A DNA stretch of 64,000 bases from Pararge aegeria (lineage: Eukaryota; Arthropoda; Insecta; Lepidoptera; Nymphalidae). This document shows positions 39,240-49,892 of the stretch, in pieces. A program made the translations under genes and the position numbers. The notes under the pieces were generated by a model. It was not told where the DNA came from, ran no database searches, and saw only the letters and a program-made list of their open reading frames with translations. How positions within the stretch are numbered: position 1 is the first letter of the stretch; every line of letters starts with the position of its first letter. The stretch spans positions 2,666,001-2,730,000 of the forward strand of contig NC_053182.1 in NCBI RefSeq assembly GCF_905163445.1, in the 5' to 3' direction.

Positions 39240-39570
39240 CCTACCTTTATGTTATAAATGCGAAAGTGTGTGTGTGTGTACTCTACGCTGTATCTAGCAA
39301 ACCAATCGACATATGCTGTCGCGGCTGTTTTTTAAGAACCTTTAAAGGGGAACAACTCTGTGTATCGAAATTTTAACCGTTTACGCAGCTCTTAAAAGGA
39401 AAACCTTCGAGTTTCTTCATTTGCCCTATGCTCCTATTGGTCTTAGCTTGATGTTATAGCCTTACTCGATAAATGGGCGATGTTGATGTTGTTTTGATGT
39501 TATATCCAACAGTGACATAATTTTTCAAATCAGATCAGTAGTTCCTGGGTTCATCGCATTTAAGTAAACA
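39240..39570 (+). repeat. Decayed Helitron-like or LINE repeat
   Basis: GTTATAAATGCGAAAGTGTG starts the block, followed by GTTTTTTAAGAACCTTTAAA (shared with 23.0 kb) and CTATTGGTCTTAGCTTGATG. Ends are unclear. Confidence 0.45.
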
Positions 39571-39789
39571 AACAAACAACCTCTTCAGCTTTATATAGTT
39601 GTGCAAGACAACACAATATATACCACTCAGGTACAATGGGTGGCAAAGGAAGAGGAAAAACAGTTGATGTTCTCGGTTGAGTACTCCTTTTCTAAATGAT
39701 TTAAGTAGGAATCTGCATACCATTAATTAAGTGAAACATCATCTTCTTTTTAGAGTCAGTTAAGTAAACACTACAGCTTGTTGCCAGTG

Positions 39790-40140
39790 ATGAGCTACGG
39801 TTCAGAAACATGGTCATTAACTATGGGCCTCATAATAAGGCTCAGTCACACAGCGGGCGATGGGGGGGATGCTCGGAGTATCTCTACGCGATCAAATAAG
39901 AAATGTGGAGATTCGTAGAAGAACCAGAGTTACCGACATTGCTCAACGAGTAGCGAAGCTGAAGTGGCAATGGGCCGGGCAGATAGTTCGGTAAAAGGAA
40001 GTTGGGGTCCCAAGGTGCTGGAATGGCAGCCCCGAACTGGTAATCGCAGTGTTTGTCGACCCCCAACCCAACGAGGTGGACAGACGACATTAAGCGCGTC
40101 CAGCAGTGGACGTCTATCAGTTGATATGATGACGATGATG
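39790..40140 (+). pseudogene. RTE-like LINE ORF2 C-terminus
   Basis: Plus-strand coding blocks: GGTTCAGAAACATGGTCATT (GSETW), then the IAQRVAKLKWQWAGQIV equivalent, a stop within GTTCGGTAAAAGG, KVLEWQPRTGNRS, RPPTQRGGQTT, VQQWTSIS-like end and (GATG) tail at 40,125-40,142. Frameshifts and stops show that it is dead. Confidence 0.8.
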
Positions 40141-40379
40141 AAGTAAATACTCGAGGTACAATTCTGAAGTGAGAAAGCGAATGATTTCAATGCGACTTGC
40201 CAGTTCGTCTCGCCACTTCGTACCGTGCACATTTCTTTTGGTATAATTTTAATTCCACCCTCAAGTTTCTTACCCAGGGTAGCAAGGGCATGACGTCTGA
40301 GTTCTGATTTAGGGTTCCTTTGGGATGGTTATAAACCATAATTCGATCCAGTTTGCTTTAACGTTTATTTTTAGGGTTC

Positions 40380-41400
40380 CGTAACTTATCTCGCTCGGGC
40401 TCGAGGCTAAAATTGATGATTTATTTTCCCCTACAGCACCGACTTCTCAGTTTCATTCTGAATTGGTGTTGCCCGCCCCTGTGCCGAAGAGAACTATGAG
40501 AACGTGTTTTCGTATGTAACTTTGCGTCGTGTTTGCAATCAGTAGAAGTAGTACAACTTTTTGTGACAGACACTCTAATCTTCCTCGGAGTCCCAGGTTT
40601 GGGGCTCGGGGGTAACCGTTCAGGGCGATGGCCCTTTTCGGTGGTGATCAACGCCGTCTGCGACTACAGACGGGTCGCTTGGTGGGACCGTTGGGTCCGT
40701 GGAGTCATGTCCGTGGGAAGAAGTCGCGGCAGCGCGATCAAGCCTGCGTTGTGACGCGGCGATCAGCGGTGTTGCGGCGACTTAGCGTGTCCGTGAGGGA
40801 GCTTGCGCCCGCCGCTCAGCGAGGTCGAGCTTGCCAATGTGAGTTGGCAAGCGCCCGTCAGCCAGCGGCGAGGAAGCGTGAATGTCCAGGAGGTCACGTG
40901 GCAGGCCTCTGGCGTCCGGCGGGCGCCGATGGTATGGCGCGATGCCCCGCAGGTGTTGGGCTCGCGCTCCATCGGCGCGTGCGAACATCGAGGCACTCAG
41001 GCGGTGGATGAACTCATCCAGGCTCTCCATGCACAGGTCCCTGGCGATGACCTGGTTCCGTACGAAGCGTGGTGCTCGGGAAATGGTGCGGAGCGCTAAA
41101 GCTTGCTGCGCTCTCAGCGACTTGCGGCCCGTCTCGCCGACCAGCGCGTACCACGCTGGGGCCGCGTACGTGAGTCGCGTGCGAACGTACATCTTATAGA
41201 TGGACAGCTTCGCACGGAGAGGCAGGTGGGATGCCAACATGGGACGGAGGAGGTAGCGTGCGGTGCACGACTGCGCGACCACGTTCCTCACATGGTTTCG
41301 CATCGAGAGACCCCTGTCGATCGTGACCCCCAGGTATTTGGCCGTGGGGGCCCAATCGACGGTTTCTCCCAGAAGCGAGACCGGAGGGGGTGCGGGGTTT
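40380..41400 (-). pseudogene. Jockey-like LINE, reverse transcriptase C-terminal remnant
   Basis: The minus frame ending at 40,782 encodes about 200 residues of the region downstream of the RT active site: KYLGVTIDRGLSMRNHVRNV, ARYLLRPMLASHLPLRAKLS, IYKMYVRTRLTYAAPAW and RAQQALALRTISRAPRFVRN. These match the conserved C-terminal part of jockey-clade ORF2. The first about 50 codons of the open frame are read-through from an adjacent Rep-4 copy, not LINE protein. A 3' region with CCGGGAACTCC-type and TTTTTGTGACAGAC text continues to about 40,380. GC content is much higher than the surroundings. No YADD motif, so it is inactive. Confidence 0.85.
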
Positions 41401-41665
41401 GTGACAGAGCTCGTCCGGAGAAGTACTTCCACCGTTCTTATTTCTGCCGCTAAGCAGCATTGACACAATGCTGTTCTTCGGTCGGAAAAGCCGGTGTAAT
41501 TACAGGCACAATATGAAACTTTACATCTAGGACTCAAATTGATGGACACAAGGCGGCATGTTGCAGCACGTACTCCTTGTATGCCTTGGCGAAGTGTTGC
41601 TCTGTTTTTAGGCGATGGTCTTCCACTTACCGTCAGGTGTGCAATCTGCTTTGTCTATCTATAAT
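41401..41665 (+). repeat. Rep-4, plus copy at the LINE break
   Basis: TGTGACAGAGCTCGTCCGGA opens the copy, then TTTCTGCCGCTAAGCAGCAT, GCCGGTGTAATTACAGGCAC, GATGGACACAAGGCGGCA and TTGTATGCCTTGGCGAAGTG, ending CTTACCGTCAGGTGTGCAAT. It begins exactly where the jockey-like sequence ends. Confidence 0.75.
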
Positions 41666-41684
41666 AATATATAAAAAAAAACCA

Positions 41685-41835
41685 CAACGGCTACAAGGGT
41701 TTAGTCGGTGTAGTTACAGGCACATTCGACTTAAAACTAAAACTTCAGGTCTATAGATACAGGGTGGCACTTTGCAGGACGTTGTTCCTTGCTTGCCTTG
41801 TGAAGTGTTTTTATAGTAATAATTGAAGGACCAAG
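41685..41835 (+). repeat. Rep-4, second plus copy
   Basis: GGTGTAGTTACAGGCACATT, GATACAGGGTGGCACTTTGC and CTTGCTTGCCTTGTGAAGTG. Its 5' half is missing. Confidence 0.7.
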
Positions 41836-42066
41836 CTGACCCACCTGATGGTAAGTGGACAATCTGATCAACATTTCACAGGGCATGTAAGGAGTACATC
41901 CTGCCGAATTCCGCCCTGTGTCCATCAATTTGAGGCGTAAGTGCTAGGCTCATATGCCAGTAATTACACCGGTAACTACGCCCTTAATACCGGCGTTTTA
42001 GCGGCAGAAATAAGCATGTACGATAGTACTTTCCCGACGAGCTCTGTCGCAAAAAACTCCACTACT
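41836..42066 (-). repeat. Rep-4, minus copy
   Basis: Complement order is intact: CACCTGATGGTAAGTGGACA, CAGGGCATGTAAGGAGTACA, CGCCCTGTGTCCATCAATTT, GCGGCAGAAATAAGCATGTA and GACGAGCTCTGTCGCAAAAA. With the preceding copy it forms a tail-to-tail inverted pair. Confidence 0.75.
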
Positions 42067-42842
42067 ACTAATCTGTTGCTCTGCTGTTTACAAGCGATGG
42101 TTTATTTACCATCTACTTGATCCGCCAATTAGTACTATGAAATAGAAAAAAAAAACGTTGATTGTTGGTAAAGTTGGTTGGGAAAGTCCAATCTCTAGAT
42201 CCTTCTCTCATGCTAGAGCAGGTGGAAGGTGGCTGAGAATGAACTACTAATACTGAAAAACAGAACTTTCCATAACTAACGTGTCTGTCTTTATTTATCT
42301 TTATATGGACGGTTCATTTGGTGGTTAAATATCAGTAAACGGTGGATAATTACGAATAAAACCACACTTTTTTGGAAATAGTTCTGAGTTTCGATATCAA
42401 CAAGAGTTTGCTATTTGAAAAATAATTATACGGAACATTCATGTAGCCGGTTCACTTCGCGCTTATCGATTTTAGGGCGCTCGGTTTGCGTTTTTAAGTA
42501 ATTGCTTGCATTTTATTTCAGTAAAGAAATTAAAGTACTTTTTAACAAACTTAACCCTAGACAAAGAGGGAACGCCCTAGAAAAGGGAAACGCGAACTTG
42601 GCCGCTATTAAAATTATACCAAGCGTAAAAGTTCAAGACCGTTGATTTTTAATAACAAACAATAAAGTCTTTGAGGTGACCAATTTATGTTTTTTAGAAA
42701 CACTGTAAGTAAAAGTTAGAACCAAGTTTTGCATTTTATTTCAAATTTAAATTCGATAAACTAAAAATAAATAGTAGCCTATTTCTTTTTATTTTCTTTA
42801 TCTTTAACTAATTCAAGTCAACTCAAGCGAGCAATTATAATA
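42067..42842. other. Unclassified intergenic DNA
   Basis: Nothing recognised over about 780 bp. Confidence 0.45.
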
Positions 42843-42901
42843 TCGCATTTATCAAGTTTACTTACGTTTTTTGCTGACGTAAGTAAACTTGATAAATGCG
42901 A
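42843..42901. repeat. Snap-back palindrome, 25-bp arms
   Basis: 42,843-42,867 (TCGCATTTATCAAGTTTACT...) pairs perfectly with 42,877-42,901 across a 9-nt loop. It lies in otherwise unclassified AT-rich DNA. Confidence 0.95.
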
Positions 42902-44186
42902 CAGTGAGTGACTTTGGTCATATATTATTTTTGTAACATTGTAACAATGTTTTGTTTCTAAAACATAATTTAATAAATATGTAGTTGAACAAATTCATGT
43001 AATAATAAAAATTATTATAGAAATAATGACAAATTTGTAAGACATTCAGCAAGTGTACAGTTAGGTACATACTTTGAAATAAAATGTTTGATTTTATTTG
43101 GTTGTTTGTCCATAAATAACGCAGCAATAGAACTCAGGACTGATGTGAATTTTTGCATAGAGATAGTTTATCGGCCGGAGAGTGGCATAGGCTTATTTTA
43201 ATCCCGGAAAAAATTAACAATTCGTTCGCGCTCGCGCTTGCTTGCTTTCTTGCTTTTCAACACCAACAATTTGTGTTGATAGAAAATGACTGATGAAATA
43301 AAAACATTCAAAATTCTATCATACATCGAAACAAAGGAGAATGCCGGACGTAGTATGGGATTTGGTTTCACATAGTACTTACTTATAAGGTGCCTTCATG
43401 GAATTTATCTCATTTTGTAGTTTTTAATAATTACAATACATTACTAAAAGTATTAAACCTCTAGTTCGCCGGATTTCAGAGTTACAAGCAAATGAAGTTC
43501 GTGAATTAAGGTTATTTTCGACACATGCGATTATTGTACCTTGATTGATGGTATTTTTCACAATATGTATTTTTCCTTTTGTTTTTGCGTACACGTTTTT
43601 CTTTAAAAATAAAAACTTAATTTTTGATACCAATTTGAATGAGGTGCCAAACGAAACCGTGTGCCGGCATTCTCCTTTCTCTTTTAGGTAGGTGATATTT
43701 ATAAATGTAAAATTTGTACTTGTAGGTACTTTGTTTAGAAGTTATATTTGTTGTAATTGTGCTTCGCTTTGAAAGAGTCAGCTAGTAAAATGTGATTGCA
43801 AAGGAAATTATCTATTTCGCATCGTCCTACATTAAAATGTACCTCAAACAAAAAACATCCTAGCTAATGTGTCTAAAATACCATGAAGAACCAAATTGGT
43901 CCCGATATAAGGGTTCAAATTGGGCAAATAAAAACGTTAGGTGTTCACACTTGATCAGCTTACAGCCCTTCCTTGCTAATACGTTTAGTTAAATGGTGCT
44001 GGGAATCGTTAAAAAGCACCCCCGGATCGGAGCCGAACTTAATGTCCCTGGAAAAAACGAACGGTTACGGTTTTTTGCGTAGATATAATATATTCAGGGG
44101 TATGGGACATTAGGATTTGACTATAGTGGCCTTGAACTTTCTAGAAGTGTGGAAAGCATTTGTTTTTTCTTTATTTTATTGATTTG
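42902..44186. other. Unclassified, 1.3 kb
   Basis: AGAGTGGCATAGGCTTATTT at 43,179 resembles a Helitron interior scrap seen again near 57.37 kb. A CTTGCTTGCTTTCTTGC run lies at 43,237-43,253. No gene is supported. Confidence 0.4.
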
Positions 44187-44485
44187 AGGGCCGATTGGCG
44201 CAGTGGGCAACCCTGCTTTCTGAGTCCAAGGCCATGGGTTCGATTCCCACAACTGGACAATGTTTATGTGATGAACATGAATGTTTTCAGTGACTTGGTG
44301 AATATCTTTATGTAAAGCAAGAAAGCAAGCAAGAAAGCGCTTGCTTGCTTGCTTACTTGCTCGCTTGCTTGTATTTTATAAGCATTTTTGAATATAAGTC
44401 ATACGATTATTCATCAGTTATTTTAGTACCCATAACACAAGCTACGCTTAGGTACTTTGGGGCTAGATGGCGATATATCTATAAT
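44187..44485 (+). repeat. SINE-1 with an internal (GCTT)n insertion
   Basis: Head GGGCCGATTGGCGCAGTGGG, B box GGGTTCGATTCCC, tail GGGGCTAGATGGCGATA. At about 44,313-44,372 the GTGTTTATCTGTATATTATA region is interrupted by AAGCAAG repeats that switch to CTTGCTTG repeats, so the insertion is itself palindromic. Confidence 0.8.
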
Positions 44486-45099
44486 TTTTTTATTTAATTA
44501 TTGTGGTAATTAAAGATCTAATTACTTATTTATTCATTTCATACAGTATAAAGGAACCGTATATAATAAAGACTTGAAATTATAAATGTAAAAGAGAATT
44601 CGCAGTAACCGTAAAAACGCTTACGTTAGTTCTAATTGTACTATTACAACTTTTATATTTTTCTTTTGAAACAAAAGAGAATAACTTAAGGCGAGGTTTA
44701 CACGGGACGGGCCTTTGTGTTCCTTTTACTTTTAAGATATAGATATTATATGGAAGAGACAATAAACGAAAAGTCAAGTTAAATAAGTGAAGAGAACTTC
44801 AAAGTTTGGAGGTTTCAAGGTTGCCTGCATTTCGGTATTCCTTTAGATATATTTCTGAGGAATGCTCAAGAAATTTTTGATTTAGTTTCCCTCTCACCTT
44901 TTTAACATCGAACCGCGAGGCACCGTAAGGATCTGCATCCCTACATAGTTGATATACCATGAATGCGAACGAATCGTCTTCGTTTCTGATTTACCTACAA
45001 TATGAGTACTTTTAAATCAAGAGTGAATAGGCATCTTCTAGGCAAGCGCTATCAGGTGTGATTGCAGTCAAGCGCTCATCTATATACATATATAAGTTA
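44486..45099. other. Unclassified intergenic DNA
   Basis: GAGTGAATAGGCATCTTCTA and GCTATCAGGTGTGATTGCAG (about 45,022-45,070) resemble the end of a LINE ORF2 followed by a SINE-3-like scrap. No other feature. Confidence 0.4.
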
Positions 45100-45513
45100 C
45101 TAGCTGTTGCCCGCAACTTCGTTTGCGTTTGATTTTGTTTTTTGATGTGGTATTCAATTTAGTTGTAGTTCTAAAAAAAATTAAAGTATTTCGTTCGCTA
45201 AGGAGTTCTGTCCTCTATCTCCAATCACATTCATCAGGTCTACACGAAATTTGGGCAAAATTAAACTGATATTATATAAACTCTAAAGTACAAAAGTAAT
45301 TATTTAAATCGGTTATTATTTGACGGCGTTATGGAGTAAAATCGTCAAACACATTCGTCCCCTCTCCTGAAGAACTGGATAAAAAGCATCCTATATTACT
45401 TTTCTAATACCTTCAGGAATATGTGCACAAAGTTTTGTGATGATCCGTTTAGTAGTTTTTGCGTGAAAGCATAACAAACAAAGCTACATTCACATTTATA
45501 ATAATAGTAGGGA
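45100..45513 (-). mobile_element. Non-autonomous Helitron, complete, minus
   Basis: The minus strand begins TCCCTACTATTATTATAAAT and ends GCAACAGCTAG, with A and T flanks (45,099 A and 45,514 T on the plus strand). The interior follows the 14.5-kb element. A three-base shift in the TACTAATATTATAA start motif marks it as a variant. Confidence 0.85.
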
Positions 45514-45800
45514 TAGGGATATTTTATTTTGTTTTATATTCAGTGTAAATAAGTTATATAATTTTTAAGGTACTTACTTTAAATGGGAAGAAACCGAACT
45601 TATTTTATTAACAAAAAAAATCTTCGAAGTTCTTAACTTTTTAACCATGTCACTATAAACGAAATTACCTAAGTAATCTTTAATTACACATTGAAATGAG
45701 CTTTAATCATAACAGTTAAAACGAGTACACAATTAAAAGGCGTTCTTTAAAAATGAATTATAACTCTTGCAATTCGTGACCGTCCCACTATCGAGAGAGC

Positions 45801-46080
45801 GATGATAGCTCAGTGGTTAGGACCTCGGCTTCCATTTCAGGGGGCCGAGTTCGAATCCCAGCACGCAACTCAAACGTGTTCTAAGTTATGTGCGTTTTAA
45901 GTAAATTAAATATTACTTGCTTCAGCGGTGAAGGAAACCTTCATGCCTGAGAGTTCTCCATAATGTTCCCAGAGACGTGTGGTCCACCAATTCGCACTGG
46001 ACCAGCGTTGGATACGACCCCTTCTCTTTGTGGGAGGAGACTCGTGCAAAGGCCCGGGTTGGGTTGGATATGATGAAAGT
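45801..46080 (+). repeat. SINE-2, full-length
   Basis: GCGATGATAGCTCAGTGGTT head, CGAGTTCGAATCCCAGCACG B box, TGCGTTTTAAGTAAATTAAA, CTGAGAGTTCTCCATAATGT, CTCTTTGTGGGAGGAGACTC and GGTTGGGTTGGATATGATGA tail. Confidence 0.85.
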
Positions 46081-47321
46081 GATTTTTTTAGTAAGACAAA
46101 GCTCAAGGATTGAATATCTGTTTTAAACTAAGATTTTCGTGGTTAATTAACATTTCTTAAATATAGTTCGACGGGTACATTCAACGATAATGTTTTGAAT
46201 TGGTCAATATTTCGACCCAGTTGCATGGATCGTGGTGACAACGGGACTGCGTAGGTACAAGATGTCAAGTTGGATGTCACGGGCAGAATCTGACTACCCG
46301 CTATCGTGTTCTTTTTGTCGGTATTTCACGAACTGTTCGACACACTACACTGACAACGTCACTTTTAATTTGATAAGCTATACGATGCTATAACTATATT
46401 TAAGGAATATCCGTTTGTTTGTAACTCTCTGAAACTACCGGTCATACGTCGTTGCTTGGTTGCTTAGATCTGGCGTTAAGGTTGGTCAGAAAAACAAAAA
46501 CACTATCGCATTTATAATAATGTACTTCTTTAAACGTTTCCAAGGTTTGGTGCCCTTGGTCCGCAAAACTTATTTGCCCTTATCCGGTTTTGTTTCGACT
46601 TTGCGACATCTAGTACCGATGTTTCCTGGAAACACCTAGTCTGATATTCCCGGAGGTATTTGGATGCAGAGTACTATGAAGAAGTTTTGTGCATACTCTT
46701 AGGGTGAACTATTTCAAATGTTATGTACGCTTGTATTCCTTAATAGCCACCTTGGGGGCACGAGCGCTTGTTGAAGTAATTCTAATGTCGATATCAGGGG
46801 AGGGGAGTAGCAGAAATGTATGATTTATGCCTTCGACGCAAATGCTAAAATTTCACGGCATCGAGCGTACTTCAAAGATTCGGCACGTAATGTCACCCAC
46901 ACTGCAAATTAGTGCGTCACAATTCGGAGAACTCACAGGACTAATATTTCGTAGGTTTTTCCAAATTAACTCGATTTCAGGCAAGATTCGGTTGGGTATT
47001 ACTAGCATAATGCGCTGTTTATCCATTTTCTAAACAACCTTAATAGAGCTTCACAAAAATGGAAGATCGATACAGATATACATAAATTGTTAAACACATT
47101 ACCCTCTTGTAGTCGAATAAAAAGGGAATCAAAGCGTAATGACGAATTACTTTTCTATGTGATAAATAGTCTACAACTACTATTTTTTTTATTGTCTCAT
47201 TGCATCAGCTTTCTGACAGTGGAAATCCCATCAAAATCAGTTTAACCGTCTCCGGAGATTAGTTGGAACAAACAGACGGATAAAAAATAGTTCATTTATA
47301 TTACTCGCAACAAATGATTAT
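46081..47321. other. Unclassified, 1.2 kb
   Basis: CAGTTTAACCGTCTCCGGAG followed by AACAAACAGACGGATAAAAA (47,238-47,288) looks like a decayed Helitron or LINE scrap. The rest shows nothing recognisable. Confidence 0.4.
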
Positions 47322-47395
47322 TGTCTCGACCAGGAAATCGAACTCGGGAACACACACTGGCTACTAAACCAAAGAGGCAATTTAACCCTTAAAAT
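47322..47395 (-). repeat. tRNA-like head of an unplaced SINE or tRNA pseudogene
   Basis: On the minus strand GCCTCTTTGGTTTAGTAGCC stands for an A box and CCCGAGTTCGATTTCCTGGT for a B box and T arm, spaced as in a tRNA. The cloverleaf is not intact and the sequence matches none of SINE-1 to SINE-3. It could be an old tRNA pseudogene or a fourth or fifth SINE family. Confidence 0.45.
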
Positions 47396-47769
47396 AGTGT
47401 ATGTTTAATTTTCATGTCGATATGAAGAATGGATTGGGGCAAAATGTAACAGTAAGATTTACGCCGCCGAAACTAAAGTTTACGAGTTCTTGTTATAAAT
47501 TGGCAGAATATATGTCGGGTTAACTTTAGTTTAGAGTCGTTAGAATCGGGTTAAGAGGAAATTTATACAAGTTTAACATTATGAGTTGTTAATATTGTTT
47601 GTTATTGAGACATGTTTATTTATAACCCGAATCTTGTAACACTTGGTTATATACTGCGACCACATATCCCGTATCCCTTGCCTCCTTATTAATAAAAATG
47701 TCACAAATGCGGAATACTGACGCACTAACTTTTAAGTAGAAAGCATTGCTTTCTTTTAAGTTTTATTTT
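47396..47769. other. Unclassified intergenic DNA
   Basis: No recognised feature. Confidence 0.4.
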
Positions 47770-47925
47770 CAGTTTTCCTAATCCTAAGGTTGCCTGGCAA
47801 AGATCGCTACTTAGCGATAAGGCCGCCTTTTGTATCCTACTAAGTACTTGAAGTGTCAGTTCTTTTTTTTTGTTTTACTAAACTTTATTCGGTTTAAAAA
47901 TAAAGTATAGTATAAATAAATAAAT
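47770..47925 (+). mobile_element. LINE-C 3' end
   Basis: CTAATCCTAAGGTTGCCTGG, hairpin ATCGCTACTTAGCGAT, GGCCGCCTTTTGTATCCTAC and a tail of AAAATAAAGTATAGTATAAA and TAAATAAA. Confidence 0.75.
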
Positions 47926-48140
47926 TGCTGTGCTCCGGTCTGAAGAGCGTTGTTTCTGGTGTTATAACAATCCATGAGGCTTATAACCTACGAGTACTTC
48001 TCAGATTCATGGAAACAGGGCGTCACTTTCTAGGGCGTGTTATTCGCATGCCATGTGAAGTGTTGCCCTGTTTATAGGCGATGGCTTTTCACTTACCATC
48101 AAGTGTGACAACTGTTTGGTACAACGTGCAACGTGCCCTA
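47926..48140 (+). repeat. Rep-4, 3' part
   Basis: TGCTGTGCTCCGGTCTGAAG, GGCGTCACTTTCTAGGGCGT, CGCATGCCATGTGAAGTGTT and CACTTACCATCAAGTGTGAC follow the Rep-4 order. It starts at the LINE-C tail, so the 5' half was lost. Confidence 0.7.
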
Positions 48141-48227
48141 AGGCGTAAGTGTCAACTCTCATGTGCCTGTAAACATGCCCTTCAGATCGGAGCAAAGCAT
48201 TAAAGCAATGTCGGTTGGTAGAAGTTT

Positions 48228-48486
48228 GACGGCCGATTGGCGCAGTGGGCAGCGACCCTGCTTTCTGAGTCCAAGGCCGTGGGTTCGATTCCCACAACTG
48301 GACAATATTTGTGTGATGAACATTAATATTTTTCAGTGTCTGGGTGTTTGTCTATATATTATAAGTATTTATGTGTATTATTCTTAAAAATAATCATCAG
48401 TTATCTTAGTACCCATAAAACAAGCTACGTTTACTTTGGGACTAGATGGCGATGTGTGTATTTTCGTAGTATATTTATTTATTTAT
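48228..48486 (+). repeat. SINE-1, full-length
   Basis: Head GACGGCCGATTGGCGCAGTG, B box GGGTTCGATTCCC, tail GGGACTAGATGGCGATGTGT and TATTTATTTATTATT. Very close to the apparent consensus, so a relatively young copy. Confidence 0.9.
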
Positions 48487-49019
48487 TATTAAAAAAAAAA
48501 AAAAGAGAAGTGAGCGTGGCGTATCGTTCTTCCCAAAACGAGTCCTGTCATGAAAAACTCTACTTCAAAATTTTTTTTTATTATTTAAACTAATCAATAC
48601 ATAAAAGGTAAATTTTTTACTAAGAAACTAACAATCTATGGATGGAAACGTCTGAATTCAATGATTATTATTATTATAAAGGAGGTATGTCCACGATGTT
48701 TCTGCCCAATAATATTCGAATAATGTTATGTTATATTAAAACATTTTCGTTTGAAATTACCAACTTAATTGCACGGACTGTAGATTATCGGAATGGAGCG
48801 TGTAGCCCCTATTTATCATCCTCCGAACTCCATATAATTTTCGGGATCACAACAATTTCCTTTAATTTATCGTTTTCATGCCCAGCCCGAGGCAACGAGG
48901 GAACAAATATAATAATAACAACTGATGGTTTCTCTAAATTCCGATCCTAATACGTACGTTATTAAGGAAATAAGTGGCTACCATTTTGTCAATTACGTCG
49001 ATCATTATTGTCATAATTA
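48487..49019. other. Unclassified intergenic DNA
   Basis: The 102-codon plus frame at 48,642-48,950 has no recognised domain and no splice context. Confidence 0.45.
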
Positions 49020-49625
49020 TAGTTAAGATAAACAACGTGTAACAGAATTACGAAATAATATTAAATGATGTATAAGTACTTTGTCTGGTGGGAGGCTTTG
49101 GCCGTGGCTGGTTACCACCCTACCGACAAAGACGTGCCGCTAAGCGATTTAGTGTTCCGGTGCGATGTCGCGTAGAAATCGATTAGGGGTATGACTACCA
49201 TACTCCCTAACAGGTTAGCCCGATACCGGTTTAGACTGCATCATCAGTTACCACCAGAAATTGCAGTCAAGGGCTAGCTTGTAGAGGAATAAAAAAAAAA
49301 GTATATTTCATAAAGAATCATATTTATTTTTCCGTACAAACAAATTCAAAACATTCTAAGTGTTTACTTATAACAACCCTGTTGAAGACAGACACGCGCA
49401 TAGTACCTACGCTACGCGTCGCGTTCCTAGTAAAGTTACCGGAGTCATATGATTTTAATTTAGCATGTGATGTTAGGGCTGTATCTGATTTCGTTCAGTT
49501 AAAAGCATGGCAGTGATTTACTCAACAACTATTAGGTTTTCGGTATCACAGATAAGTGTTACAGACAGTACATAATGTACATCTAAAGCCTTATTTCAGT
49601 TTTCATATACATGTTGTATATAGTA
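49020..49625 (+). repeat. Rep-7 copy split by SINE-3
   Basis: Rep-7 runs GTAACAGAATTACGAAATAA to GATGTATAAGTA, then resumes after 49,301 with GTATATTTCATAAAGAATCA, ACATTCTAAGTGTTTACTTA, ACACGCGCATAGTACCTACG and AGCATGTGATGTTAGGGCTG. The uninterrupted copy at 18.2 kb shows the break is an insertion. Confidence 0.75.
49081..49301 (+). repeat. SINE-3 inserted in Rep-7, head-truncated
   Basis: Starts TTGTCTGGTGGGAGGCTTTG, keeps GACAAAGACGTGCCGCTAAG, GTGTTCCGGTGCGATGTCGC and CATACTCCCTAACAGGTTAG, and ends in an A run. AAGTAC/AAGTAT at both sides may be a short target duplication. Confidence 0.8.
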
Positions 49626-49890
49626 ATTAAATAAAATAAATAAATATATTACAACAATACACACGTCGCCATCTAGGCCCAAAGTAAGCGTAGCTTGTGT
49701 TATGGGTACTAAGATGACTGTTGAATATTTTTATAAATAAAATACATAAATACTTAGAATATACATATAAACACCCAGACACTGAAAAATATTCATGCTC
49801 ATCACACGAACATTTTCCAGTTGTGGGAATCGAACCCACGGCCTTGGACTCAGAAAGCAGGATCGCTGCAAACTGCGCCAATCGGCCGTC
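49626..49890 (-). repeat. SINE-1, full-length minus
   Basis: From TACAACAATACACACGTCGC (tail) to the head complement CTGCGCCAATCGGCCGTC. The B box complement GGGAATCGAACCC is intact. Confidence 0.9.
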
Positions 49891-49892
49891 AA

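Noticed and set aside
40628..41453. Plus-strand frames of 98-127 codons
   Set aside because: They are antisense shadows of the GC-rich jockey-like LINE remnant on the minus strand.
48642..48950. 102-codon plus frame
   Set aside because: No domain recognised, AT-rich, and no splice or expression evidence.
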